Shown here: positions 22,519 to 33,600 of the stretch, one piece after another
Layout of the letters: each line of letters starts with the position of its first letter
Position numbering within the stretch: position 1 is the stretch's first letter
NCBI GenBank assembly: GCA_944474755.1
Contig: OX104118.1
Coordinates: 76,153,865 to 76,217,864 of the forward strand
Reading direction: 5' to 3'
Origin: Limnoperna fortunei
Taxonomy: Eukaryota > Mollusca > Bivalvia > Mytilida > Modiolidae
Length of the DNA stretch: 64,000 nucleotides
Made by a program: the position numbers and the translations under genes
The notes under the pieces: generated by a model
Database searches by the model: none
Told to the model about the DNA's origin: nothing
What the model saw: the letters and a program-made list of their open reading frames with translations, nothing else

Positions 22519-25500
22519 ATGTCATTTATCAGTGTTTTAAATATAGTATTATTTGTATGTATGTCTTGTAGGTTTGTTTTCTGTTCTAATCACTGTTGAC
22601 AAATCTTGACGTCTTACCCGTATTTCATTCAGTAAACGATAAACATAAACATTTAACCCTAGATAGCGTGCAGATAAACCCGAGAACAAAATCATTTGTT
22701 TGCACTGTCAGCAGAGATAATATTTTTGATAAACATAGTAATCACAGTTTCATTATAGCTAGTCTGATATTTGAACAGGACGTATATATTTATGTTTATT
22801 TAAAAAAAATATGTCGAAAGTTGTTTTTGAAAAGAGAAGTTTTCTTTTATTTTTCTATTTGCTCGTTACAGAAGATTTCGCTGTTGGGTAAGTTCTTTGA
22901 GAACCATTAGACGCTTGACTGAGAACGTTTGATAAAAATGTCAGAATAATTTTGGTAAGGCATTTTGGGATATTTTATTCCCAGAGATGAACGGAATAAT
23001 AGTAAAAGAATTTGTCCTTAGTTTTGTCCGCCTCTGTTATATTTCTTGTGTCACGACTGCCTAGTACATAGATAATCATTTGATGCATTGTCAAGGTCTA
23101 GCTGCTGTATAAGTGTCACTTATTTATGAAGAACAGTATATTCACCATATTCATATCAATTATGTTAGGAGCAGTCTTTTTCAATGGTGAAATGCAACTA
23201 CTTTGTCATGTTTGTCTTAAATAAGTCCTTAATGGTGTTCCTCTTACCAGCGTCGTATGTTCAAGATTTTTAGACAGTACATTTTTCATCTGTTTGTCTC
23301 TAGAGTTGATATTTATTATACTTCTTTATTTTAAGTGTTTGGATTATATTGTTTATATCGTTTGTACTTAAGTGCTGTGTAGGTCTTTGGAAACAAGGAT
23401 CCCATTGGTTCGATATTGTGCTAGGTCTTTGGAAACAAGGATCGCATTAGTTCGATATTGTGCTAGGTCTTTGGAAACAAGGATCCCATTGGTTCGATAT
23501 TGTGCTAGGTCTTTGGAAACAAGGATCGCATTGGTTCGATATTGTGCAAGTATATTGTGTTTGTTGGTGTGATACGTTTCTGCATTTTCATCAACTTACA
23601 TACCACAGTAAAGAGGTTTGGCATGCCATGAAACCTGGTTTAACCCACCATTTCTTTGAAATGCCTGTACCTAGTCGAAACCATTGCTGTAGTTACTATA
23701 TTTTTTGTTGTTTGTTCTGACGTTCGACGGTTTCATGGACGTTTATTTGTGGATTGTCTGTTTTGACCGTTTCCTCGGTGTTCGGTTAGTGTTATTACCT
23801 TCATTTATGGTATTAAAAAAAAGATGAAGTGGTTTCCCTGCCACATAATGTTTTACCTGGCTGTTCTAAGCCAGTAATTATATCCTCGTTTTTGTTCTTT
23901 CTGTTAGTTAATGTTTGTTAATGTGTGGTACACATGTAATTTGTTGTTCTGTCTTTTATTAATTAATTGAGTTTCCTGTAGATATCTTAATAAACTTAAG
24001 TTCATAAATATATAAAATTATTAAACACAATAATTTTCAAAAGTAGGTTAAAGCAATTGAAGTCAAATTAATGCCATTCACATTATAAGTTCAGAGTTTT
24101 CTTCTAATTTGAACTTAATATCCAGAACATTACACGACTCTTATAAGCTAAAAAAAAATCGTACAAGAGAACTATAATTCCTATGGAAAAAGTAACAATA
24201 TTCACACGTTTGAGGGATATAAAATACACATTTTGGAAAGTCATAACATACAGACATATAATACAATATTGATTGAATAGTTGATTAACGTCAAGCGAGA
24301 CGCATTTCAACTATATTCATGGCGAGAAAAGGATAATAAACAACAATTAATTCAGAAAAAAGTCAACACGTTTTGATTGCCTGTGTTGAATATGGACGGA
24401 AGAAGTTGTCTTTTAAAACGGCTACAACGCGGCTACTTATCTTAGCTATATGAGTATTAAAACCAAAAAGACTGATCTTTAGCGTGCAAAGAACGTGGCC
24501 TCCAAACACATTATCCATTATGTTCCGCGGTTAGACTTCTCAAATTATAACCAGACTTCTCACAATCAGAGAGCATCCTGTATCTTCTCTTGTACAGCTC
24601 TGTGAGAGGGCGTCGGTGGCCGAGGGTTAAGGTAGTTCGTCTACTATTGATCACGTGGTCTGTCAACACTATGATTGTGGGTTCGAGCCTCACCGCAGGC
24701 AGGGTGCGTTCGACTCCAATCTTAATTGACAAAGATTGCCAGTTTTCCTACCGAAGGTCAGGGCTTTTCACCTGGTACTCCGGCATCCTCCCCCCAAAAC
24801 TGGACGCCATGATATAGCTGAAAAATTGCTGAAAGTGGTGTTAAACAATATTTAAACAAACAGCTCTGTGAGTCTTTCCAATAATTAGTTAAGATTAAAT
24901 AACAGTGGATGTAAAATTATATTAAATCTTCTAAACTGAAAAAGAAGTCAAGGCGATTACAGTTATCAGTTTACATTAACATCCTCACCATCCCCCATAC
25001 TATATACTGATCTTTTATAAAAGTTTTCTTAAAGGATGCAAGACACCATCCGCAAAAAAGAAATTTTTAACAGGCAAGACAATTTTCACAAACCACCATT
25101 GTTTAACACTTTTTGACAAGTTTTTGGGTGCTTTTTGTTCTCTTCCCTGTATAAACTATTAGAAAATTTGAAATTTCAGTGCTTAACCCCTCAAAAACCT
25201 CATTTTTGGTTTTGAATCATTATAACTTGTATAAAAATCTAACTATACAGCGAATTAAAGAAAATTCTATGACATAATATTGAGTATAAGTGTCCTGAGC
25301 CCCTTTAATAAAATAGTAAAATATATATGATGACGTCAACTTATCCGTTATTCATACGTTCAATATACTGTTGACCTCAAAGACGTAAATATATTTTCTT
25401 TCATATATTTTCATAGAGGTAAAGATATCAGTTGCAAGCCTGTAAGTGTTGATCCAAACAGCTGTGGAGAATTACATAAAGTTGAACAATGTTTACTCTA

Positions 25501-28500
25501 CCCAAGCGCCAGTGTGAACTGTGGGTATGTAAAACTTTTAAATGATCTGCCATGTTACTGCATAACCGTTATCTCAGTTGTGGTACATATAGTCCACACA
25601 TTATATTACCATGGTGTTTAATGTTATTTTACAAACAATTCCTCTATACGTCTAGTTTTGACTGGGAGAGGAAGCCGTCGTCTAACAGGACATTTGGAAA
25701 TCCTTGCCAACTATATAGTAATCGGAGAGCTTAACGAAAAATATAGTTACATAAAAATGACATGATAAACGTCTGACAAAAAACCCAAAACATCACGAAA
25801 GAACAAAGCAAAAGAAACAGAAATCTGAGGGGAAAAATAGGAAACCAATGATGTTTACAATCACAATAGATCTTATTGATCTTGTCTAATGATCACTGAA
25901 ACGTCTGAATAATCAGTGTAGAGGTTGATTGCGCTTACTGATTGCTGTACAATGTTACCACAAAATGTACTCGCAATTTTAAAAATTTAATGTTTATTTA
26001 CTATCGTTATGGTGCACTTAAGATACCAAGTTATTGTAAAAATAATTACTGCGGCGTATATTTAATCTAAATAAATGCGAGACCATAATGTGGTATTTGA
26101 AATTTATTCTTAAATCAAAATGATATAGAAATTTTATAGTAACGTCAATACATCTATTTCAATTTAAAACTTAATTTTCTACGCAGTTTACATCCTCTTT
26201 GTTTACAGTAAACGGCAGTGCTCCGTATCTCGTAAAATATGTTATCCAATTGGAACAAAGTGTAAACCCAAATGCTGCTTTAACTGGGATAAAGATTCCA
26301 AGGGGAAATGTACAGTTTTTATTGGTATGTATATTTCTATTATTTATTTAATGAAATGTATGGCACCAATGGCTTGACAAAAATAATATCTTGGATAACT
26401 ATTGATAAAACAATACAAAAAATCCGAATCCAAATTACAAAACCTTAGCTAGCAGAAAGTAATAATTATGTATATTACCACAAACAATAGGTCACACGAA
26501 TCCTTAAGAAGAAAAGAATTATATAATGTGTTATTAAACGGTAAAATATACTGAATCACAAATAATATTTGCACTCCAATCTTCAATTGACGAGGATTGC
26601 CTGCCTTCCTACAGAAGGTTGAGAGTTTTATCCGGGTACTCCGGCTTCTTCTCCTAATGAAACTAATGACGCCATGATATAGATGAAAAATGCCCAAACA
26701 AACAAACAATAATATATGTCATCTTACTTATAGTGCAAATACGAACCAAGAATATCTGACACTATTGGTGTGACAAATGCACCATAAAAATCCTAAACAA
26801 CTTTTATTGTAAACCTCTGGTCTTTAATGGAAAGAAACATGAGACTATCTAGTCATTTGTAACCAACATACAACCTTTGGTAATTTATAGGCAGAGAGAA
26901 TAATGCGACTCTCCATTAACGAAAAATCGAATGTAGCACACGTGGATTGCGGTATTGTCCATTAGACCTTATCAATGTCGTCTATAAAGAGTTGGATTAA
27001 CACATAGACTAGAGAACTAAGTTATACTTTAGTCTCGTCCGCGCCTTCAATAAGTTGATTATAGGGACCATTTCTTTGTTAATAAATATCCTATTTTGTC
27101 TGAAGATTTGATTGCTTTAATTGATTGATTGGATGTCTGCATTACGTCCAGCGAGCAGTATTTCAGCTATATTCAGGACGGGAACAAGTTAACAAACAAT
27201 AAATCAACGGAAAATATGGGTGGGATGGGTCACAGGGAATACAATTTTGACTGCAACTGGAAAAATATGGAGTTTTGGGTATGGGCGGAAAACTTAGCCT
27301 TAGCGGCTACAATAAGCCTACTCTTTTTCGAAATCTACAAAAAGGGTCTTTATCGTGCAAGGAGCGTGACACTCTCCAAACACGTTACCCACTACGGTCC
27401 GCCTTTCCGTATTATGACCTGACAACCCCCAACGAGAGGGTCTCCCTTATCCGTCTCTGTGGGTCGAGCACTGGGATGGTCCCAGATTTGATTGCAAAAA
27501 GTTTTAATATTGAATGTAGCACATATTGTGTCTGTATTGCAATAATCCTTTGGTACACCTGTTACTGACTAGTAGTATATGAAATCCAAAGCCAAACTAC
27601 AGTAATGGAAGCAAGAGGTTAAAGCATGCTGTAAAATCTAGTTTAGCCCACCATTTCTTTTGAAACTCCTAGGACCATTGCTGTAGTTACTTTATTTTTG
27701 GTTGTTGGTGCTCAAGTTTGCCGGTTTCTTGGATTTTGTACATTATATACTTGACAGTCTGCGGTGTGTTCAGTATTTTGTTATTACAATCTTCCCCCCT
27801 CCCCCGCCCCTTACCTACAAGTATTTCAGGCGAGTAACATTGATATACTACCTTGAGCATTCTTAATCTTTTATATAACTTGATTTAGTAGATCTAATTT
27901 TGTATTGTGAACTTGATTTAGACAGAGTTAAAACAAAAAATTGGTTCATTGTCTTTTTAATTAGCATCGTTTTACCACACTGAGAAGTACAAATATTTTG
28001 ATAGACACATCTTAAATATAATATTTGGTCATATAGTTATGTTTATCTTCGAATTTTAACAATATAATCAAACTGGCATAAAAATTTCTCACATATTTGT
28101 TAATATTAAATGTAACTTGTTTCTGTATGTGTTATATAATTTTATATCAACTTTGATAATTTATACTAATGCTTGTTGCAGGCACTTTGGCACCAGATAC
28201 ATCTATAACTACCGGTGAAACAACAATTCTTAGTAAGTCTTTTATTTTTATATTGTTATGACCATAATTAAAAAAACAATAGAAAAGACATATAATGACT
28301 ACACAAGTTTTCTGTGTAAAATTACTATGGTGAGAAAAATATCAAAGTAATCGGCTAACCATAAAATCGAAAGGCAAAGGATGACTATTAAAAACAAAGA
28401 CCAAAACAACACAAAAAGCACCCAAACCCAATATAAACCATAAGTGCATTAGGTTGATCCAGACTAGTTAGAAACACTGAGTACTCATTAATTATCTATG

Positions 28501-30156
28501 GAAAAGTCAAATCCAAATAGAATAAAAAACTACCTATTACTCATTAAAAATATCGGATATTTATATTTGAGACATGGATTTTTTATAACATTACATAATT
28601 ATTATGTCATTGAATGTCTGAAGGCTTTCAACTTGGTTGCAACAAACCAATGTTTTAGTACTTGATAGTCCACGTCAGTATTGCTTGATAGTCCACGGCA
28701 GTATTGCTTGATAGTCCACGGCAGTATTGCTTGATAGTCCACGGCAGTATTGCTTGATAGTCCACGGCAGTATTGCTTGATAGTCCACGGCAGTATTGGG
28801 TGATAGTCCACGGTAGTATTGCTTGATAGTCCACGGCAGTATTGCTTGATAGTCCACGGCAGTATTGCTTGATAGTCCACGGCAGTATTGCTTGATAGTC
28901 CACGGCTGTATTGCTTGATAGTCCACGGCAGTATTGCTTGGTAGTCCACGTCAGTATTGCTTGATAGTCCACGGCAGTATTTGATCCAGAAAATCGGAAG
29001 GTCTAGCATAACGCATAAGTGGTGAAATGTAAACACTACATGCATTTTCTGCTTTAATATTGCTATCGATGAACGAAAAGTTAAAAATACTAAATATGAA
29101 GTCGTCACGTACAAACGTGAAAATAATAAAGTCCATTTAAGAAAGTAAAAAGATCGACGGAAGTGTATAAGTAATGTTCATAGTACTGAACTTTCTGTAT
29201 TTTATTCAAAATGAAGTCTTGCAGTAAGGCGTTAATTTATACAAGAGACTGTGCGCTTTCTTCAATGATGACATAATTGTTCTTGTTTGTAAGATTATTA
29301 TATTGGAGATCCATCTCTTAAATACGATCGGACATTTTCGCTGAGTCATAGGTAGTCCCAAGTTAAAACAAAATATTTGACTTTGTCCAAGGCATGACAA
29401 AGAGTATCTAATTTGTTTATGTGTGTGGATATCAGGATTTGTAATTATCCTTGACTTTTCGCTCTTGCTGTTCGGTCGGTTTCCTTGTTAGTTTTCTTTT
29501 ACTTATTGCATTATCATGACAGCGTTTGTGTGGAAATAAAAAGATTTTAGATTTCTATTGTTTAATTCTGATTTCTATGAATATATAACTATAGTTTTAG
29601 TTCAACAAATTATGCAATGAAAACATTTATTATATCCAACGACGGTTTAGGTCCAGAAAACGACATTCAATATATATAGAATAGAGAACGAAATGAACAC
29701 ACCTTACATTTTTATTAGTAACTAAATGACGAATCACCAATAATAACGAAAAACAAATAACAGAAAAGATTAAAGGAAATCAACTACTAGAGAAACATTA
29801 TGTTGATTAGTTGAAACAGGATGTATACTCTAATAACATTATTAAACGAAATGATAGAATAATTAAGAACAAAATCTATTTAAATTTCAGGTGCAGTAGT
29901 TGTTGCTGTTGTTTTTGTGGTCATGCTCACTTTTCTAGCATTCTTTCGACTATGTCATTTACATCGAACCCAACACAACCGAACGATAAACAACCAAACT
30001 CCACAGCAGTCCTCAAATGACAATATTTTGTTTCAAATGTATAACAATGATCCGCCGCCGTACGAAATCGCTATAAGTGGAAGCCTGCCGGAGTATAGAC
30101 CTATGGACAAACCACCAAAATATATTGACATTGAAGCTGGTTTGCCAAATGAATAA
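22519..30156 (+). CDS. Gene 3: small EMI-like single-pass membrane protein with PPxY tail
   Basis: Exons: 22519-22571 (putative signal peptide MSFISVLNIVLFVCMSC), 25417-25524, 26209-26324, 28182-28232 and 29891-30156. Phases match (2,2,1,1) and the total of 594 bases gives 197 aa. The ectodomain is the same two-exon cysteine module as gene 2, ending CKPKCCFNW...GKC. A 17-residue Thr-rich stalk is followed by a membrane span of Ala/Val/Phe and a tail with PPPY, LPEY and PPKY. Exon 1 is the weakest part: its donor gtttgt is non-ideal and it lies 2.8 kb upstream. I accept it because the hydrophobic leader and phase fit genes 2 and 4. Introns hold SINEs, a 42-base repeat and a 23-base minisatellite. 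Confidence 0.68.
23380..23547. repeat. Four tandem copies of a 42-base unit
   Basis: Unit begins taggtctttggaaacaagga and ends ttcgatattgtgc; four copies alternate gatccc/gatcgc in the middle. The length is a multiple of three, so it leaves open frames on the + strand, but no splice or domain context supports coding. Confidence 0.9.
23612..23790 (+). repeat. Family D dispersed repeat in gene 3 intron 1
   Basis: Shares aggtttggcatgccatgaaa-type sequence and the caccatttctttgaaatgcc block with the copies at 9498 and 27596. Confidence 0.55.
24594..24872 (+). mobile_element. Full-length tRNA-derived SINE with perfect target duplication (family A)
   Basis: The 253-base element (24607-24859) is flanked by a perfect 13-base direct repeat, acagctctgtgag, at 24594-24606 and 24860-24872. 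Its 5' part is tRNA-like: an A-box-like ggtggccgagggttaagg and a B-box gggttcgagcct at normal spacing, as in a Leu- or Ser-type tRNA. The 3' part ends gctgaaagtggtgttaaac with an A-rich tail. This is the reference copy for the other family A entries, and the perfect duplication marks it as a young insertion. It lies in intron 1 of gene 3. Confidence 0.88.
25610..25735 (-). repeat. SINE family A fragment in gene 3 intron
   Basis: Reverse, degenerate copy: on + it reads tggtgtttaatgttatttta, then gggagaggaagccgtcg. Confidence 0.5.
26572..26710 (+). repeat. SINE family A, 3' half
   Basis: Contains ctccaatcttcaattgacga, gggtactccggcttcttc and gacgccatgatatagatgaa, the conserved 3' half of family A. 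Confidence 0.65.
27118..27487 (-). repeat. Family B repeat with ATCA tail, in gene 3 intron
   Basis: Reverse complement of the 17636-18038 element: it starts (on +) with the tail aattgattgattggatgtc and runs through ggtctttatcgtgcaaggag and tattatgacctgacaaccc. Two open frames here are shadows. Confidence 0.75.
27596..27770 (+). repeat. Family D dispersed repeat
   Basis: Shares ctacagtaatggaagc and the block around cccaccatttcttttgaaac with 9498 and 23612. Confidence 0.55.
28661..28982. repeat. Minisatellite, 14 copies of a 23-base unit
   Basis: Unit cttgatagtccacggcagt plus attg, repeated head to tail 14 times with rare single-base changes (cacgtc, cacggt, cggctg, tgggtg). No spacers, so not a CRISPR array. 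It lies in the last intron of gene 3. Because 23 is not a multiple of 3, all three antisense frames stay open and produce long repetitive pseudo-proteins. Confidence 0.95.
29891..30156 (+). CDS. Gene 3 last exon: membrane span and PPxY tail
   Basis: Phase 1 entry onto AVVVAVVFVVMLTFLAFF. The tail has PPPY (30052-30063), LPEY (30085-30096, one Pro lost) and PPKY (30112-30123), in the same 7/5 spacing as gene 2. The stop is TAA 30154-30156. Confidence 0.85.
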
Positions 30157-30671
30157 TTGATATAGATGACTGATTAATCAGCCGATTAATAACTTAAATA
30201 TATGACGAATTGTTGTTTTTGCGTTAGAATCTCTAATTCATTTAATTGTTAATTGTTGAAATGTGTTTTATATTTATTGATTTCTTGTCCGAAAGCAAGA
30301 ATGAAAAAATACAATAATATATACATATTATTATTATTATTATATTTTTATTATTATTAAGAAATATTAAAACAATTCAACTAATTTGAAAACTTAAGTC
30401 AAGTATATTTCAGTCTTGCGTTGAGAAAAAACTAATACATTCTTGTTATCAAAAGAAATTGTTTCTTATTTTTAAGTCTTACATAGTTCTTAGTTCACTG
30501 AAACTAAGAATCTTCAGATGAAATGAATTTCACCGTCATGTGATTTATATCTTTGTTTACTGAAGTTAGCAAATATCACGTTTTTATCATTTATATCTGT
30601 GTATATATACTAATAAGTATTATTTAAGTAATGTTTGGGATAGTAATGGTCTCATTTTAAAACTTATACAA
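30157..30671. other. Short spacer between genes 3 and 4
   Basis: About 500 AT-rich bases with a (TTA)n-like run near 30325-30360. It must hold the end of gene 3 and the promoter of gene 4. A tatatatac stretch near 30602 could be a TATA element, but the base composition makes this weak. No canonical AATAAA was seen directly after gene 3. Confidence 0.4.
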
Positions 30672-33600
30672 ATGGCGATTTTAACATGGATAATTATAAT
30701 TCAAATACTAATCATTAGTTCTGCTACTGACACGTATGTATATATTTTATCATTTGTAATAGGCATCCTTAAAGAGGGGTTTTCTCTATATTGAGGTATG
30801 ATTGCTCACTATTTACATCTGTCATTCGAATTAGGTCCTTTTCTTATCAATAGGTTAATGTAATATGTGTCGTTCACCTTTCCTCAGTACAACTTTTATT
30901 TGAAAAGAACAATTTATTATTGTATAAGGTGTGTGGTAAATTAAAATCTTACTAGAAATAAGCAATTTTTATCGTTGAAGAAATAATATTGTATCATGCC
31001 GTAAACTTATATTACTGAACAAACAGAATAATAAATAACTAATTGAAAAGGTGTTTCTAACCGTTGATTTTTAATTGTTTGGAAACATTCCTTAATTAAT
31101 AAAATAATATACCATGATTATATGAAGTTTTGTATATTTTTTCTTAATGTTATACTTTTTACACGAATACACACAGAGCCACAAAGACATTTTATTGATT
31201 ATAAAAAAATTGATTAACGAATGATTGACTGAACATGTTTAGTTATTTCATGTTAACACACAATAAAACAACCGGTAAAAAGGATGGACAAACGGGTACA
31301 CAATTTTAACTGCCACTGGAAAAATATGCAGGACTGTATAGACAACCCCCAACGATAGGGCCTTACCTATCTGCCAATTATAAACGTGCTGGGCATTTTG
31401 TGTATGAAGCGCTGGAAACCCTTTCAAGTATGGTTCCAGATTTACGAAATATTCAAGATCGAAAATGTAAATGTATTTATGATAATAATAAAAGAAACAG
31501 TTAACCCCGAAATTACATTATATTTTCACAGCAAAATCCTTACGAAATAATTTATAAAAATTTCGTACAGTAAATGTAGCTCTATATATATTTTGTTGTC
31601 ATATATTTACACATATTTAAGGCTTTCCACTCAAGGAGAGGAAAGCCTTCCTGTTATAAGCCTGTTTCTTCTTATTCTTTTCTCCACCAACTTTGCTTTT
31701 CGCCATTATAAATTTTGTTTAGTGACATGTCATAAAGATATTTTGTACCATTGATGTGTTAGACATGAGGCTTTCGCAGTTCCCCTATCACACAGAACAC
31801 TTTTTCTTTACCGAGTAATTTCCACTGTCATAAAAAAGCTTGTGTGGAGAGATAAACTGTAAACAAAAGATTTTACAATGAAAGTTGTTCCAATATGGCC
31901 AGTAATGGATCTCGACACTTTGTTACATATCGATACACTCCTTATAGTAGTTTTTGTAGATTGTTGAACATAAAACATACAAAAGTGAAATCTTAATCAA
32001 AATGTAGTTCCCGTTTAGGTCATTAAGTGTAATATGATATTTGAAAAGTAGTGTTTGTTCTACTTTAGCGGTTGGTCGATGACATGTACTGGTACAAATG
32101 ACCCACATCTGTGTGTGTACGCCATAAGGACACAGAAATGCTACAGATATAACAATGAAACACGGTGTGACACAACGGGAGGGAAATGTACAACAAACTG
32201 CTGTAACGGTTGGAGTTCCGATTTGAAAGGGAATTGTTCCATAAGTATAGATGTTTTCTTTATAATCTAGAAATTAAAGTAAAATGATAGCCTTCATCAG
32301 ATTGTTAATATTTGTTTGGTGCATTGCGTGTTTGCTGCATGTTGATAAGTTTATATTTGCACGGTTTACTGAAATAGGTTTTTCATTTAGTCTCAATATC
32401 TTTTAATATTTTTTCCGAGAGTTAGCGTTTTTTAAATACATTTAAAAACATGTATTCAAAATGTATTCAAAGTGTTTAGGGACATTATGCTTATTATCTA
32501 TCAAGAACTCTGATTGAAATTAAATAACATTTGCATTTACCCAAGAAATTTAATACATGTAATGATATAATTAACTGTTTAATACACAAGTTTTAAGTAC
32601 TTTTAAATAGATAACTACATGAATACGGCTAGTTTATTACCATATAATACGTTATAGTCCAATTATAATTATTTTCCAGAAACACACGTGTCTCGATGTC
32701 CAATATCTCCACTTGATGTCACGAAAGGTGACACGCACTTTTGTAAAGACAATACATTTTGTTCCGAAGGAGAAGTTTGTTGTTCAAATGTGTGCACTAA
32801 AGCAATATACCCAGACCACTGTTGGTATGAAAACGAGTTTCACACTCTCGGAGAAACAATTACAAATACAAACGATATTTGTAGTTCATGTATATGTAAT
32901 CAAAATGGCGGACACGTTGCCAGTATGTCATGCACAAAATACAACTGTAATTGGATGAAAAATAAAACAGGTAAATATAAGACGTAAACTAAAGCGAGCT
33001 GGCTTTGCCTTCTCTAAACGTTAAAGCATAAGGGTTATATTGTAACTGGGAGTTCAAGTCAATACAATTGGCAGATAGAATGATTATTGAATAGATAGTA
33101 ATTCAGGGACAGACAAAAAGATGATTATACAAACGTAGGGACAATTTAAAAAAAAAACATATACAACACAACAACCAGGCACTGCGTGACATAAAGTTCT
33201 ATTTAAACCGCGGGCGAGTCCAGGTGCTTCGGAAGAATAAACAAATTCTGCATATGAGTTAGTCAGGATAAAGCCGAGTAATATTCATATCATGCTATAG
33301 TCATACTACAGTAAGAAGGAGGGAAAAGTGCTTTGACTTGACAGGTTGTATGTCCAACACTTTGTTAGAATTGTCCCTCTTCTTTCATGTTTGTTTTCTA
33401 TATATTTCATGAAGGTATAACTAGCCTCATCCAACCGGAAACGCCATAACACTATAAACACACAAATGCTAACTTCAGTAGGCGTGCTTTGTTAATTTAT
33501 TTTGTTAAAATGAGATTATCTAACTCTCAGTTTACTTGCAGACATTCCAGCAAATTATACACGTAAGTTTTAGTATAACCATAAATTATTTGCATAACCT

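Noticed and set aside
24607..24700. A functional tRNA gene
   Set aside because: Only the A and B boxes are tRNA-like; stems do not close and the segment is the head of a SINE with a target duplication.
27129..27568. Two overlapping 97-codon frames
   Set aside because: They lie mostly in a family B repeat and have no splice or domain support.
28661..28982. Possible CRISPR array
   Set aside because: Units are contiguous with no spacers, and the sequence is clearly eukaryotic.
28602..29136. Several long antisense frames with repetitive translation
   Set aside because: They come entirely from the 23-base minisatellite, whose unit has no stop in any of three frames.
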